Positions 29,430-38,255 of a stretch of DNA of 64,000 nt are shown here, one piece after another. This stretch comes from Alcanivorax sp. (GTDB lineage Bacteria > Pseudomonadota > Gammaproteobacteria > Pseudomonadales > Alcanivoracaceae), in the NCBI RefSeq assembly GCF_002733835.1, contig NZ_NVWY01000003.1, positions 81,558-145,557 of the forward strand, given 5' to 3'. Each line of letters opens with the position of its first letter. The stretch's first letter is position 1. The notes below the pieces were generated by a model. That model had not been told where the DNA came from. It saw only the letters and a program-made list of their open reading frames with translations, and made no database searches. The position numbers were made by a program, and so were the translations under genes.

Positions 29430-31934
29430 ATGCCAATGCCAACACGGACACAGACCCTGCCTGTCAGTGGCGCCACCTGCAAGGGATGCAGCCGCACCAT
29501 CAACGCGGCACTGGAACAGATTACCGGTGTAGAAAGCGTGACCGTGGATCTGCATGCCCAGCAGGTCACCGTGACAGGAACCGCCTCCAGAAGCGCTCTT
29601 CTGGACGCACTGGTACAGGCGGGTTACGGCACCGACGACGATCAGCATGATCAGGACGCACACTGTCGCGATAAACCGGAAAAGGCCGCTGTTACCCCCG
29701 CCCAATCGGTGCGACTCAGCATCAGCGGCGCCACCTGCGCCTCCTGTGTGCGCACCATTGAAAATGCCCTGCGCAACACACCCGGTGTCGACAAGGCCGA
29801 CATGAATTTTGCCGATCGCACCGTTCAGGTCAGCGGCACCGCCAGCACCGAGACGCTGATCAGCGCGGTAACCGATGCCGGTTATGGCGCCGAGCTGCTG
29901 GATAACAGCGCAGATCAGCAGGAACAGCAGGAGGCCCGCGAACAGGCCCACTACCACACCCTTCTTCGCCACATGGGGCTCGGGCTTGGCCTGGGTGTCC
30001 CGTTGATGGCCTGGGGCTTGCTGGGCGGCGACATGATGGTCCGCGCCGGGCAAACCAGTCAGTGGATCTGGCTGGCTATCGGCCTGCTTACTCTGGCGGT
30101 GCTGGCCACCGCCGGCCGCCACTTTTTTGTCGGCGCCTGGAAGGCATTTCGAAACCACAACGCCAACATGGACACCCTGATCGCACTGGGCACCGGTGCG
30201 GCCTGGCTCTATTCCATGGTGGTCGTCCTGTTGCCCGGCGCCCTGCCGGAAGCGGCCCGGCATGTGTATTTCGAAGCCAGCGCCATGATCATCGGCCTGA
30301 TCAATCTCGGCCAGGCACTGGAAGTGCGCGCCCGCGGCAAAACCAGCGCTGCGGTGAAACGGCTGCTGGATCTGGGTGCCAAAACCGCGCGGGTGGTCCG
30401 CGATGGCGAAGAGCGGGACATCCCCGTGGAGCAAGTTCAGACCGGCGATATTCTCCGGGTTCGGCCCGGTGAAAAAATCGCCGTGGACGGCACGGTGAAA
30501 GAAGGCGAAAGCCGCATCGATGAATCCATGCTCACCGGCGAACCCATGCCCGTCAGTAAAAGTGAAGGCGACAACGTCAGCGCCGGCACACTCAATGAAG
30601 GTGGCTCCTTGCTCTACACCGCCACCGCCGTGGGCAAAGACACCGCCCTTTCACAAATCGTCACGCTGGTAAAAAAAGCCCAGGGTAGCAAGCCCCCGAT
30701 CGGCCGCCTCGCCGATCAGGTATCGGCGGTGTTTGTCCCCACCATCATGCTGATCGCCATCGCCGCCGCGCTGGTGTGGTTCAATGTGGGCCCGGAACCG
30801 CGCCTGACACACATGCTGATCAGCGCCACCACCGTGCTAATCATCGCCTGCCCCTGTGCGCTGGGCCTGGCCACACCCATGTCCGTAATGGTGGGTGTCG
30901 GCAAGGCGGCAGAATACGGCATCCTGATTCGTCAGGGGGAAGCCCTGCAAACCAGCAGCCAGCTGGACACCATCGTTCTCGACAAGACCGGCACCATCAC
31001 CGAAGGCAAACCTGCCGTCACCGATATCATCTGCGCAGAGGGGCAACAGGAAGATACCGTGCTCAAACTTGCGGCCAGCCTGGAAAGCGGTTCGGAACAT
31101 CCGCTGGCCACAGCGATTCTCAACGAGAGCAAACAGCGAGAAGTATCGCTGGACGACGTCACTCAATTTCAGGCCCTGAACGGCAAGGGAGTCACTGCCA
31201 CCCTCAATGGCAAGGCGTATCGACTGGGCAATCGGCGCTGGTTGGAGAATGAAGGGGTGAACATCAACCTCGACAGCACGCCCCTCACCGACAAGGGCGC
31301 CACGCCGCTGTTCTTGTCGGAGCATAAAACCCTGCTCGGCATCATCGGTGTCGCGGATCGTATTAAAGACGACTCCAAAGCCGCTATCACCCGGCTTAAG
31401 GAACAGGGACTAAAGGTCATCATGATTACCGGCGACATTGCCGCCAGCGCCAACGCCATTGCCGAACAAGCCGGCGTGGATGAGGTGATGGCGGAAGTGC
31501 TGCCGGAAGACAAGGCCAAAAAAGTGCAGGCCCTGCAGGGCGAAGGCCGCAACGTAGCCATGGTCGGCGATGGCATCAACGATGCCCCGGCCCTGGCCCA
31601 GGCGGATGTGGGCTTTGCCATTGGCACCGGCACCGACGTGGCCATCGAATCCGCAGCCATCACCCTGATGGGGGGCTCACTGCATGGCGTGGCCGATGCC
31701 ATGGCGATCTCGTCAGCCACGGTACGCAATATCAAACAGAACCTGTTTGGCGCCTTTGTCTATAACAGCCTGGGCGTGCCCGTGGCGGCCGGCATACTCT
31801 ACCCCCTCACCGGCAGCTTGCTCAGCCCGGTGATCGCCGGGGCCGCCATGTCGCTAAGCTCCGTCACCGTGGTCACCAACGCCAACCGGTTGCGGTTTTT
31901 CAAACCCAAACACACGAACGGGACGCCCCCATGA
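29430..31934 (+). CDS. copA: Copper-exporting P1B-type ATPase
   Basis: 834-residue inner-membrane Cu(I) efflux ATPase. Two N-terminal heavy-metal-associated domains carry GATCKGCS (residue ~15) and GATCASCV (~100). The membrane domain has the Cu-selective CPC motif in [13 protein letters not shown], the phosphorylation loop is [11 protein letters not shown], and the hinge [18 protein letters not shown]. The actuator has [17 protein letters not shown] precedes ATG 29430, behind a CueR-type promoter. The methyltransferase start codon overlaps its stop (ATGA), so at least three genes are co-expressed. Confidence 0.96.
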   Translation: MPMPTRTQTLPVSGATCKGCSRTINAALEQITGVESVTVDLHAQQVTVTGTASRSALLDALVQAGYGTDDDQHDQDAHCRDKPEKAAVTPAQSVRLSISGATCASCVRTIENALRNTPGVDKADMNFADRTVQVSGTASTETLISAVTDAGYGAELLDNSADQQEQQEAREQAHYHTLLRHMGLGLGLGVPLMAWGLLGGDMMVRAGQTSQWIWLAIGLLTLAVLATAGRHFFVGAWKAFRNHNANMDTLIALGTGAAWLYSMVVVLLPGALPEAARHVYFEASAMIIGLINLGQALEVRARGKTSAAVKRLLDLGAKTARVVRDGEERDIPVEQVQTGDILRVRPGEKIAVDGTVKEGESRIDESMLTGEPMPVSKSEGDNVSAGTLNEGGSLLYTATAVGKDTALSQIVTLVKKAQGSKPPIGRLADQVSAVFVPTIMLIAIAAALVWFNVGPEPRLTHMLISATTVLIIACPCALGLATPMSVMVGVGKAAEYGILIRQGEALQTSSQLDTIVLDKTGTITEGKPAVTDIICAEGQQEDTVLKLAASLESGSEHPLATAILNESKQREVSLDDVTQFQALNGKGVTATLNGKAYRLGNRRWLENEGVNINLDSTPLTDKGATPLFLSEHKTLLGIIGVADRIKDDSKAAITRLKEQGLKVIMITGDIAASANAIAEQAGVDEVMAEVLPEDKAKKVQALQGEGRNVAMVGDGINDAPALAQADVGFAIGTGTDVAIESAAITLMGGSLHGVADAMAISSATVRNIKQNLFGAFVYNSLGVPVAAGILYPLTGSLLSPVIAGAAMSLSSVTVVTNANRLRFFKPKHTNGTPP

Positions 31935-32584
31935 CGCCGGAACAACTTGCCGCCCAACTACGCCACCCCAACGGCGAGGAAGGCAACACAGTCGCAGACA
32001 ACATGGATGACCGTAACAGTCCGGTGATTCTCGCCGCCTATGCGGCATTGGCCCCCGCCGACGGGGACCGGATTCTGGAAATTGGTCCCGGTGGAGCCGG
32101 CCACCTTCCCGGCCTGCTGGCGCAGGCGGATAATCTGCACTACACCGGACTGGATGCTTCCCGCGACATGGTGCTGCGCGCCCGGGAACGTTACCTGGGC
32201 GAAACCCGCGCCGCCTTTATCCACGGCGCGCTCACCGACGCGCCCCTGGCGCCCGCCTCCATGGACCGCATCGTTGCGGTGAACGTGGTGTATTTCTGGC
32301 AACCGCTCGCACCGGCCCTGCACGCCTTGTTCCTGCTGCTGCGCCCCGGCGGCACCCTGGTGCTGGGCCTGCGTGATCACAACAGCATGGCCAGCCTGCC
32401 CGTATTCCAGCATGGCTTTTCCACCTACCACGGACCAGAGCTGCAGCACGCCCTGGAACAAGCCGGGTTTATCGACACCACGCTGGCCACCTTCGCGGAA
32501 GACAGCGTCAATGTACTCGGCGACACCATGCACAAGCAGTCCGTCATACTCACCGCCCACAAACCCCGGGAGGCGACACCATGA
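31931..32584 (+). CDS. Class I SAM-dependent methyltransferase in the copper operon
   Basis: 217-residue Rossmann-fold methyltransferase. The SAM site is [16 protein letters not shown] (motif I, residue ~50), with [13 protein letters not shown] as the acidic loop and the post-motif region [15 protein letters not shown]. The substrate is unknown. It overlaps both neighbours by four bases (ATGA at 31931 and again at 32581), so translation is coupled to the copper ATPase before it and the cupredoxin after it. That implies a copper-related job, although none is established for this family. Confidence 0.85.
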   Translation: MTPEQLAAQLRHPNGEEGNTVADNMDDRNSPVILAAYAALAPADGDRILEIGPGGAGHLPGLLAQADNLHYTGLDASRDMVLRARERYLGETRAAFIHGALTDAPLAPASMDRIVAVNVVYFWQPLAPALHALFLLLRPGGTLVLGLRDHNSMASLPVFQHGFSTYHGPELQHALEQAGFIDTTLATFAEDSVNVLGDTMHKQSVILTAHKPREATP

Positions 32585-32940
32585 ATATTCTCGTCAATCT
32601 GGCCGGCCTGATGTTGATGGCGCTGGTGGTCTGGTGGTTCTGGTTATCGCGGCGCAAAACCGCCGCACCGTCAGCCACCCACGAAGCCACCATTATTGTC
32701 GAAGACGGGGTCTATACTCCGGCATCGATTCGCGCCAACGCCGGCGAATCGCTAACCCTGCATTTCGAACGGCGCGATCCATCACCCTGCGCGGAGCAAG
32801 TAATATTTCAGGGGCTCGACACCAGTGAATTTCTGGAAACAGGCAAAACCACCACGCTGACACTGAATAATCTGCCGGCGGGAACGTACCGATTCACCTG
32901 CCAAATGCAGATGTACCAAGGCACACTGATAGTAGACTGA
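32581..32940 (+). CDS. Membrane-anchored cupredoxin-domain protein
   Basis: 119 residues: an N-terminal transmembrane anchor (LVNLAGLMLMALVVWWFW) and a short charged link, then a cupredoxin beta-sandwich. Likely copper ligands are in PSPCAEQVIF and the C-terminal FTCQMQMYQGTL. Related domains accompany copper ATPases and handle or oxidise periplasmic Cu(I). The start overlaps the methyltransferase stop. A seven-copy heptamer array begins two bases after its stop codon. Confidence 0.85.
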   Translation: MNILVNLAGLMLMALVVWWFWLSRRKTAAPSATHEATIIVEDGVYTPASIRANAGESLTLHFERRDPSPCAEQVIFQGLDTSEFLETGKTTTLTLNNLPAGTYRFTCQMQMYQGTLIVD

Positions 32941-32941
32941 C

Positions 32942-32998
32942 CGCAACACGCAACACGCAACACGCAACACGCAACACGCAACACGCAACACGCAAACA
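32942..32998. repeat. Perfect heptamer array CGCAACA x7
   Basis: Seven perfect tandem copies of CGCAACA (32942-32990) plus a partial eighth. It lies between the cupredoxin gene and the DUF411 gene, immediately upstream of that gene's ribosome site. It is the cleanest member of the window's heptad-period repeat family. Confidence 0.95.
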
Positions 32999-33014
32999 AT
33001 GATGAGGACTTGCC

Positions 33015-33509
33015 GTGAAAAAAATACTGGTTGTTTTAACTACCCTGTTGATGGCTGCCTGTGGCGAAGAAGCGACGGCACCGGCAGAACCCCCCTCTGC
33101 CGGCCAACCGGCCGCACAGGTAGCAGCCACTGACAAGGTGCTGGAAGTGTATAAATCCCCCACCTGTGGCTGCTGCGGCGCCTGGGTGGAACACATGGAA
33201 GCTAACGGCTACGCGGTCAACGTGCATGAGCAACAGAACCTGCAATCCATCAAGGAAAAAGCCGGCATTCTGCCCGGCCAGGGCTCCTGCCATACCGCCT
33301 TTATCGACGGCTACGCCATTGAAGGGCACGTGCCTGCAGCCGATGTGGACCGCCTGCTGGAAGAACGCCCCGAAGGCAAAGGCCTCACCGTCCCCGGCAT
33401 GCCGGTGGGCTCACCCGGCATGGAAATGGGCGACCGCAAAGACGCCTACGACGTGCTGTTGTTTGATGAAAACGGCACCGAGGTGTTCAGCCACCATCCG
33501 GGGAATTAA
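33015..33509 (+). CDS. DUF411 copper-binding lipoprotein
   Basis: 164-residue protein with a lipobox signal (MKKILVVLTTLLMAAC), a Pro/Ala-rich linker, and a DUF411 domain with YKSPTCGCCGAWVEHM, GSCHTAFIDGYAIEGHVPAADV and GLTVPGMPVGSPGMEMG. DUF411 proteins are periplasmic metal-binding proteins found with copper resistance genes. Cys, His and Met clusters here are plausible Cu sites. The start is ATG-like GTG at 33015, translated as M; the ribosome site GAGGA lies just after the heptamer array. Confidence 0.88.
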   Translation: MKKILVVLTTLLMAACGEEATAPAEPPSAGQPAAQVAATDKVLEVYKSPTCGCCGAWVEHMEANGYAVNVHEQQNLQSIKEKAGILPGQGSCHTAFIDGYAIEGHVPAADVDRLLEERPEGKGLTVPGMPVGSPGMEMGDRKDAYDVLLFDENGTEVFSHHPGN

Positions 33510-33518
33510 GGAACCTCT

Positions 33519-33648
33519 AGCTGCGAGCTACCAGCTTCGAGTCGCGGGAGGGTCTAGCTATAAAGCCTGGGCCCTGCCCGCGACCCAGAAGTGTTTAAGA
33601 TCGTGCTGTTTTCACTCGTAGCTCAACGCTGGCAGCTCGAAGCTGCCC
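33519..33648. repeat. Heptad-period repeat, inverted pair (AGCTACC/GCTCGAA)
   Basis: Left block 33519-33546: AGCTGCG, AGCTACC, AGCTTCG, AGTCGCG. Right block 33614-33648: ACTCGTA, GCTCAAC, GCTGGCA, GCTCGAA, GCTGCCC. The blocks are approximate reverse complements around 67 unique bases. The element begins 9 bases after the DUF411 stop codon. Confidence 0.7.
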
Positions 33649-33711
33649 CCTCTCTTCAACCTGTCATGGCAACCCTCTAAAGTGTCTGCTTTGCGTGTAA
33701 CGAGATCCTGA

Positions 33712-34359
33712 ATGCTCCCTTTTTACGACTGGCTGTTGCTGGCCAGCATCTGTGCCCTGGGGGCCATGGCCCCCGGCATCAGCCTGGCGGTGGTGACCCG
33801 CCATACCCTACACGGAGGCCATCGGGCCGGCGCGATCGCAGGCGTGACCCACGCCCTGGGCATCGGCATCTGGGCGGCAGCCACCGTCACCGGCATGGCC
33901 ATCCTGTTCCGTCGCTACCCGGTACTGGAGCAGCTTTTTTCCCTGGCCGGGGCCCTGTTCCTGTTATGGATGGCCTGGAAAAGCTGGCAGGCAGGCCGCG
34001 TGCCCCTGCCCCCCGCCGATTCAGGCGAGCGCAGCAACGTGCTTCATGGCGCCGCCCGGGATGGCTTTCTGGTGGCCTTCCTCAATCCCAAAGTCGCGCT
34101 GTTTTTTCTCGCTGTGTTCAGCCAGTTCCTGGAAGCAGACATGGCCCACGCTGCACGGGTCCAGATCGTACTCACCGCCATGTTCATCGATGGCGGCTGG
34201 TACATTCTGGTGGCCATCATGCTGGGGCGCAGCCGCTTGCTGCCCTGGTTACGTGAACACCACCATTGGGTGGAGCGCGCCACCGCCGTGCTACTGGTGA
34301 TCATTTCTGCCAGCGTGGTCATCAACACCTTGACCCAGAACCGCTTGACCTTGGGGTAA
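33712..34359 (+). CDS. LysE/RhtB-family exporter
   Basis: 215-residue inner-membrane protein with about six hydrophobic helices. The family start GAMAPGISLAVVTRHTLHGGHRAG (canonically GxxxPGP) and FLVAFLNPKVALFFLAVFSQFL (NPK motif) are clear. The family exports amino acids or similar solutes; the substrate is unknown. It is embedded in the copper island but separated by a repeat element. A CueR-type site overlaps its last codons, so it may be a passenger. Confidence 0.88.
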   Translation: MLPFYDWLLLASICALGAMAPGISLAVVTRHTLHGGHRAGAIAGVTHALGIGIWAAATVTGMAILFRRYPVLEQLFSLAGALFLLWMAWKSWQAGRVPLPPADSGERSNVLHGAARDGFLVAFLNPKVALFFLAVFSQFLEADMAHAARVQIVLTAMFIDGGWYILVAIMLGRSRLLPWLREHHHWVERATAVLLVIISASVVINTLTQNRLTLG

Positions 34360-34376
34360 CCCCAGGGTCAATAATG
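34345..34376 (+). promoter_or_regulatory. CueR-type copper promoter for the copA-copB operon
   Basis: TTGACC (34345-34350), a 19-base spacer, then AATAAT (34370-34375). The spacer region holds a 23-base dyad (34347-34369) beginning GACCTTGGGG and ending CCCCAGGGTC, with 10 of 11 pairs matching. The half-sites equal those at 29355. It overlaps the end of the LysE gene, and its expected transcription start falls on the next gene's ATG. Confidence 0.75.
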
Positions 34377-34381
34377 CGAGT

Positions 34382-34807
34382 ATGTCGAGTGTATTGAAAA
34401 GACAGAGCCGGGCGATTATCGCCACCTTACTCGCCGCCACCCTGATGGTGGTGAGCAGCTTGCTGTCTGCAAATACACTCACCATGGCCATGTCCACGGC
34501 TACCGACAGCCCCATGCCGCCCTCCTCCATGACACACTGTCACCACTCTGCCGACACGGCCAATGGTGACATGACCGCCGGCCACGACATGACGCAGATG
34601 CAGATGCAGATGCAGATGCAGATGAACGGCTGCGAAGACAGCGACAGCTGCCAGTGCATTACCCTGTGCCAGATCACCGCCGCCAGTGACGCTGCCTTTG
34701 TGGCGAATGCCTTTATCCCCTCGCCCCCCGGCACGGACTCCCTCATTACAACGATTCACGCCGGTATTCATCGCCTGCCGTTACGCCCACCGTCCCTGTC
34801 TGTTTGA
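34382..34807 (+). CDS. Met/His/Cys-rich exported peptide (CopL-like)
   Basis: 141 residues, no firm family. An N-terminal hydrophobic signal (AIIATLLAATLMVVSSLLSA) precedes a metal-ligand-rich stretch: MPPSSMTHCHHSAD, MTAGHDMTQMQMQMQMQM, then CEDSDSCQCITLC. The composition and position directly before a PcoA/CopA-type oxidase recall CopL-like metal-sensing or metal-buffering ORFs. ATG 34382 has no ribosome site, but the CueR-type promoter would start RNA at about this base, so a leaderless message is possible. The QM run is encoded by five CAGATG repeats. Confidence 0.65.
   Translation: MSSVLKRQSRAIIATLLAATLMVVSSLLSANTLTMAMSTATDSPMPPSSMTHCHHSADTANGDMTAGHDMTQMQMQMQMQMNGCEDSDSCQCITLCQITAASDAAFVANAFIPSPPGTDSLITTIHAGIHRLPLRPPSLSV
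34595..34624 (+). repeat. In-frame hexamer repeat CAGATG x5
   Basis: Five perfect copies of CAGATG encode alternating Gln-Met in the Met/His-rich peptide. Slippage would change the number of Met residues without shifting the frame. Confidence 0.9.
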
Positions 34808-34842
34808 GCTGATTTTTTTCTCAAACAAACAGGAGTATTCCA

Positions 34843-36804
34843 ATGAAAACGCAATCGCAGATTTCCCTGCCACGACGTCGTTTCGTGCAGGGCCTGGCAC
34901 TGGGTGCCGCCGGGCTGGGGCTCGGACTCAACGCCCGTCAACTACTGGCCAGCCAGGGCCACACCGGCGCCCCGATTCTCACCGGTGATACGTTTCACCT
35001 GACCCTGGGCGGCGTCGACGTCAATATCACCGGTAAAACCCGCCCGGCCACCACCATTAATGGCGGCATCCCCGGCCCCACCCTGCACTGGAATGAAGGT
35101 GACACCATCACCCTCAAGGTGACCAACCTGTTGCCTGAGACCAGCTCCATCCACTGGCACGGCATTCTTCTGCCCTTCCAGATGGACGGCGTACCCGGGC
35201 TCTCTTTCGATGGCATCGCCCCCGGTGAAACCTTCACCTATCGCTTCACCGTGAAACAAAGCGGCACTTACTGGTACCACAGCCATTCCGGCTTTCAGGA
35301 GCAAACCGGGATCTATGGCGCCATTGTCATTCATCCGCGCGCCCCTGACCCACACACAGCGGACCGTGACGAAGTGGTTTTACTCTCTGACTGGAGCGAT
35401 GAAGACCCTGAGCATATTTACGCCACCCTGAAAAAGCTCAGCCATTACTACAATTTCAATGAACGCACCGTATTCGACACGCTGAGTGACTTCCGCAACA
35501 AAGGGGTAATCGAAACGCTCAAGGACCGGCACATGTGGAACACCATGCGCATGAGCCAGAGCGACCTGGCGGACGTGACCGGTTACACCTATACCTACCT
35601 GATGAATGGCCAGAGCCCCGCCAATAACTGGACCTGCCAATTCAAACCCGGCGAGCGCATCCGCCTGCGCTTTATCAACGCCAGCGCCATGACCTTCTTC
35701 GACATTCGCATTCCCGGCCTCGACATGACCGTGGTCGCCATGGACGGCCAACCGGTAAAACCGGTGGATTTCCATGAATGCCGGCTGGGCGTGGCCGAAA
35801 CCCTGGATGTGATCGTGGCCCCGAAAGCCGATCAGGCCTACACCTTGTTCGCCCAGAGTATCGACCGCAGTGGCTTCGTACGCGGTACGCTAACACCGGA
35901 TGCTGCCCTTTCCGCTGTGGTCCCTGAGATGGACGCGCCCCCGCCGCTGGGTCACACCGAAATGGGCATGGGCGCCATGGACCATCAATCGATGGACCAT
36001 GGGAGCATGAATAAAAAGGCCATGGACAAGGACACCATGAACCATGACCACATGCAGCATCACGGCATGGGCCATGGCGATATGACTAAGGGGGGTATGG
36101 CGCACCACGGCACCGCCCATGCCGACCCCGTTCCTTTTGCCGTCGACAGCAACAACCCGGACCTGCCACCGCGTGACAGCGCCATCGAACATCCCGCCAG
36201 TGAATTCGGCCCCGGCGTCGACATGCGCGCCATGGCGCCCGGCGACATGCTTTCCGATCCCGGTATTGGCCTGCGTGACCGGCCCTGGAAAGTGCTCACC
36301 TATGCCCACATGGAAACCCTCGGCAGCACTCCCGACAACCCCATCGACAGTCTTCAACCGGACCGGGAAATCGTGCTGCACCTGACCGGCAACATGGACC
36401 GGTACATGTGGAGTTTTAACGGCATCAAGTTTGCCGATTCCGTGCCCCTGGAACTGTTCCACCACGAGCGTGTACGCATCACCCTGGTGAACGACACCAT
36501 GATGACCCACCCCATCCACCTGCACGGCCTGTGGAGCGACCTGGAACTGGGGGACGGGAAACTGCTGCGCAAGCACACCATCACCGTCAAACCCGGCGAA
36601 AAACTCAGCTACCTGGTACGCGCCGATGCCCTTGGGCGCTGGGCCTATCACTGCCACCTGCTCTATCACATGGAAGCAGGCATGTTCCGGGAAGTGCGCG
36701 TGGTTGATGGCAGCACCAGCCCCGCCGCTGCGTCGACGCCTGACACTCAGGCACAAGGCATGCACGGCACACATAACCAAGATCATGGAGGGCACCGCTC
36801 ATGA
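34843..36804 (+). CDS. copA: Multicopper oxidase CopA (PcoA-type)
   Basis: 653-residue periplasmic copper oxidase, distinct from the P-type ATPase of the same name. A Tat signal (PRRRFVQGLALGAAG) exports it folded. Type 1/2/3 copper ligands are in SIHWHGILLPFQMDGVPG, YWYHSHSGFQEQTG, THPIHLHGLWSDLEL and WAYHCHLLYHMEAGMF. Residues ~370-425 form a Met/His-rich insert (repeats such as MDHQSMDHGSM) that should bind extra Cu(I). It would oxidise Cu(I) in the periplasm. AGGAG precedes the ATG; copB overlaps its stop by four bases. Confidence 0.96.
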   Translation: MKTQSQISLPRRRFVQGLALGAAGLGLGLNARQLLASQGHTGAPILTGDTFHLTLGGVDVNITGKTRPATTINGGIPGPTLHWNEGDTITLKVTNLLPETSSIHWHGILLPFQMDGVPGLSFDGIAPGETFTYRFTVKQSGTYWYHSHSGFQEQTGIYGAIVIHPRAPDPHTADRDEVVLLSDWSDEDPEHIYATLKKLSHYYNFNERTVFDTLSDFRNKGVIETLKDRHMWNTMRMSQSDLADVTGYTYTYLMNGQSPANNWTCQFKPGERIRLRFINASAMTFFDIRIPGLDMTVVAMDGQPVKPVDFHECRLGVAETLDVIVAPKADQAYTLFAQSIDRSGFVRGTLTPDAALSAVVPEMDAPPPLGHTEMGMGAMDHQSMDHGSMNKKAMDKDTMNHDHMQHHGMGHGDMTKGGMAHHGTAHADPVPFAVDSNNPDLPPRDSAIEHPASEFGPGVDMRAMAPGDMLSDPGIGLRDRPWKVLTYAHMETLGSTPDNPIDSLQPDREIVLHLTGNMDRYMWSFNGIKFADSVPLELFHHERVRITLVNDTMMTHPIHLHGLWSDLELGDGKLLRKHTITVKPGEKLSYLVRADALGRWAYHCHLLYHMEAGMFREVRVVDGSTSPAAASTPDTQAQGMHGTHNQDHGGHRS

Positions 36805-37535
36805 AAACATTGATGACGCTCCTGGCAGGCAGCCTCACACTGGCGGCCACCTCACCAGCCCTGGCCATGAGTAAAAACGAACCCCGTTTCACCCGTGTCA
36901 TCGTCGATCAGCTGGAAGCCCGTGACAGCGATGAAGGCACCGTCATGGCCTGGGAAGCCAGCGCCTGGCATGGCGGCGACCTGAACAAGCTGTACTTCAG
37001 CACCGAAGGCGAGCGGTTAATGGATCCGGAGCACGACGACGAGGATGCCGGTACCGAGGGCGCAGAAACCCGCCTTGCCTGGAACCGGGCCTTTGCGCCC
37101 TTCTGGGACTGGCAGCTGGGTGTGCGGCGGGACTGGCAACCGGACGACCCCAACCGGGACTGGGCCAGCGTCGGTGTTCAGGGCGTCGCGCCCTACCTTT
37201 TCGAAGTGGACGCCAATTTGTTCGTGGGTGAAGACGGGCTCACCAATCTGCGAGTCGAGGCAGAGTACGAACTGCTGCTCACCCAAAAGCTGGTGCTGGT
37301 TCCGGAAATAGAGGCCAATTTTTACGGCAAGGAAGACAAGGAACTGGGCCTCGGTAACGGCCTCACGGATATCGAAGCCGGGCTACGCCTGCGCTACGAA
37401 ATTCGCCGTGAAATCGCCCCCTACATCGGCGTCAATTGGGAAAAACAGTACGGCGACACGGCGGACATGACACGGGCTGTCGGCGGGAAAACGGAACAAG
37501 GCACCCTTGTTGCCGGCATCCGTTTCTGGTTCTGA
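36801..37535 (+). CDS. copB: Outer-membrane copper resistance protein CopB
   Basis: 244-residue CopB/PcoB. The signal peptide (to ...SPALA) is followed directly by the barrel domain: FTRVIVDQLEARDSDEGTVMAWEASAWHGGDLNKLYF, RLAWNRAFAPFWDWQLGVRRDW, and the C-terminal APYIGVNWEKQYGDTADM...GIRFWF. The long Met-rich N-terminal segment of longer CopB proteins is missing. CopB acts with CopA in periplasmic and outer-membrane copper sequestration or export. ATGA overlap with copA couples their translation. Confidence 0.94.
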   Translation: MKTLMTLLAGSLTLAATSPALAMSKNEPRFTRVIVDQLEARDSDEGTVMAWEASAWHGGDLNKLYFSTEGERLMDPEHDDEDAGTEGAETRLAWNRAFAPFWDWQLGVRRDWQPDDPNRDWASVGVQGVAPYLFEVDANLFVGEDGLTNLRVEAEYELLLTQKLVLVPEIEANFYGKEDKELGLGNGLTDIEAGLRLRYEIRREIAPYIGVNWEKQYGDTADMTRAVGGKTEQGTLVAGIRFWF

Positions 37536-37606
37536 TCTTGCCACGGATGTGCCCGGCCGCCATGGCCGGCGCATCCTCCCACTTTTTCATTGTCAGGGAG
37601 AACACG

Positions 37607-38176
37607 ATGAAAACCGTCATTAGCACGCTGCTGGTTATCGCGCTGCTTGCAGCCGCCATCATCGGCATGGTCATTGTTACAGGCAGCTACAACTTTGCGG
37701 CCGACGAACCGCACTGGAACGTGACCGAGAGAATCATCAGTAGCGCTCGCCACCGCGCTATTGACCTGCGTGCAGAACATATTCCGGTGCCCAACGACCT
37801 GGACGACCCGCAACGCATTCACCGCGGCGCAGAGCACTACCAGGCCATGTGCGTGGGCTGCCACCTGGCGCCGGGGATCGAGGAGAGCGAACTGCGTGAA
37901 GGCATGTATCCGCGACCGCCTGCACTGGCGGAACACGGCATTCATGACCCGAAAGGCGCGTACTGGGTCATCAAGCACGGCATCAAAATGAGCGGCATGC
38001 CCGCCTGGGGCAAAAGCCACGATGAACAAAGCCTGTGGGACATGGTGGCCTTACTCAGCGCCTTGCCTTCCCTGAGCGAAAGCGACTGGCAGGCACTGCT
38101 GGGCGACTCAGACAGGCCGCCAACCGGGCATGATCATGGAAGCAGCGGCCATGGTGGCGCCGGGCACCATCACTAA
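37607..38176 (+). CDS. Membrane-anchored c-type cytochrome of the copper operon
   Basis: 189 residues: an N-terminal anchor (VISTLLVIALLAAAIIGMVIVTGSYNF), one heme-binding CVGCH in YQAMCVGCHLAPGIEESELREGMYP, and a distal Met in HGIKMSGMPAWG. It is a mono-heme cytochrome c of the cbb3-subunit-III-like group. The tail HDHGSSGHGGAGHHH is His-rich and may bind metal. ATG 37607 follows GGGAG; the frame extends upstream inside copB but is not conserved there. It may accept electrons released by the CopA oxidase cycle (inference). Confidence 0.85.
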   Translation: MKTVISTLLVIALLAAAIIGMVIVTGSYNFAADEPHWNVTERIISSARHRAIDLRAEHIPVPNDLDDPQRIHRGAEHYQAMCVGCHLAPGIEESELREGMYPRPPALAEHGIHDPKGAYWVIKHGIKMSGMPAWGKSHDEQSLWDMVALLSALPSLSESDWQALLGDSDRPPTGHDHGSSGHGGAGHHH

Positions 38177-38223
38177 CACCACCATTTACACCATCAAACA
38201 CAGCACCACAAACAGCAATCATC

Positions 38224-38249
38224 CGCCTGGCCCTGACGAGGGCCAGGCG
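38224..38249. terminator. Hairpin between cytochrome c and can
   Basis: CGCCTGGCCCT, loop GACG, AGGGCCAGGCG: a perfect 11-bp stem between two convergent genes. There is no clear T-run, so termination is inferred from position. Confidence 0.65.
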
Positions 38250-38255
38250 TAACCG

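Noticed and set aside
30837..31735. Antisense frames across the copper ATPase gene
   Set aside because: They lack ribosome sites and domain patterns; codon structure supports only the plus-strand ATPase.
32942..32998. CRISPR array
   Set aside because: Units are 7 bases with no spacers and no cas genes are present; it is a simple tandem repeat.
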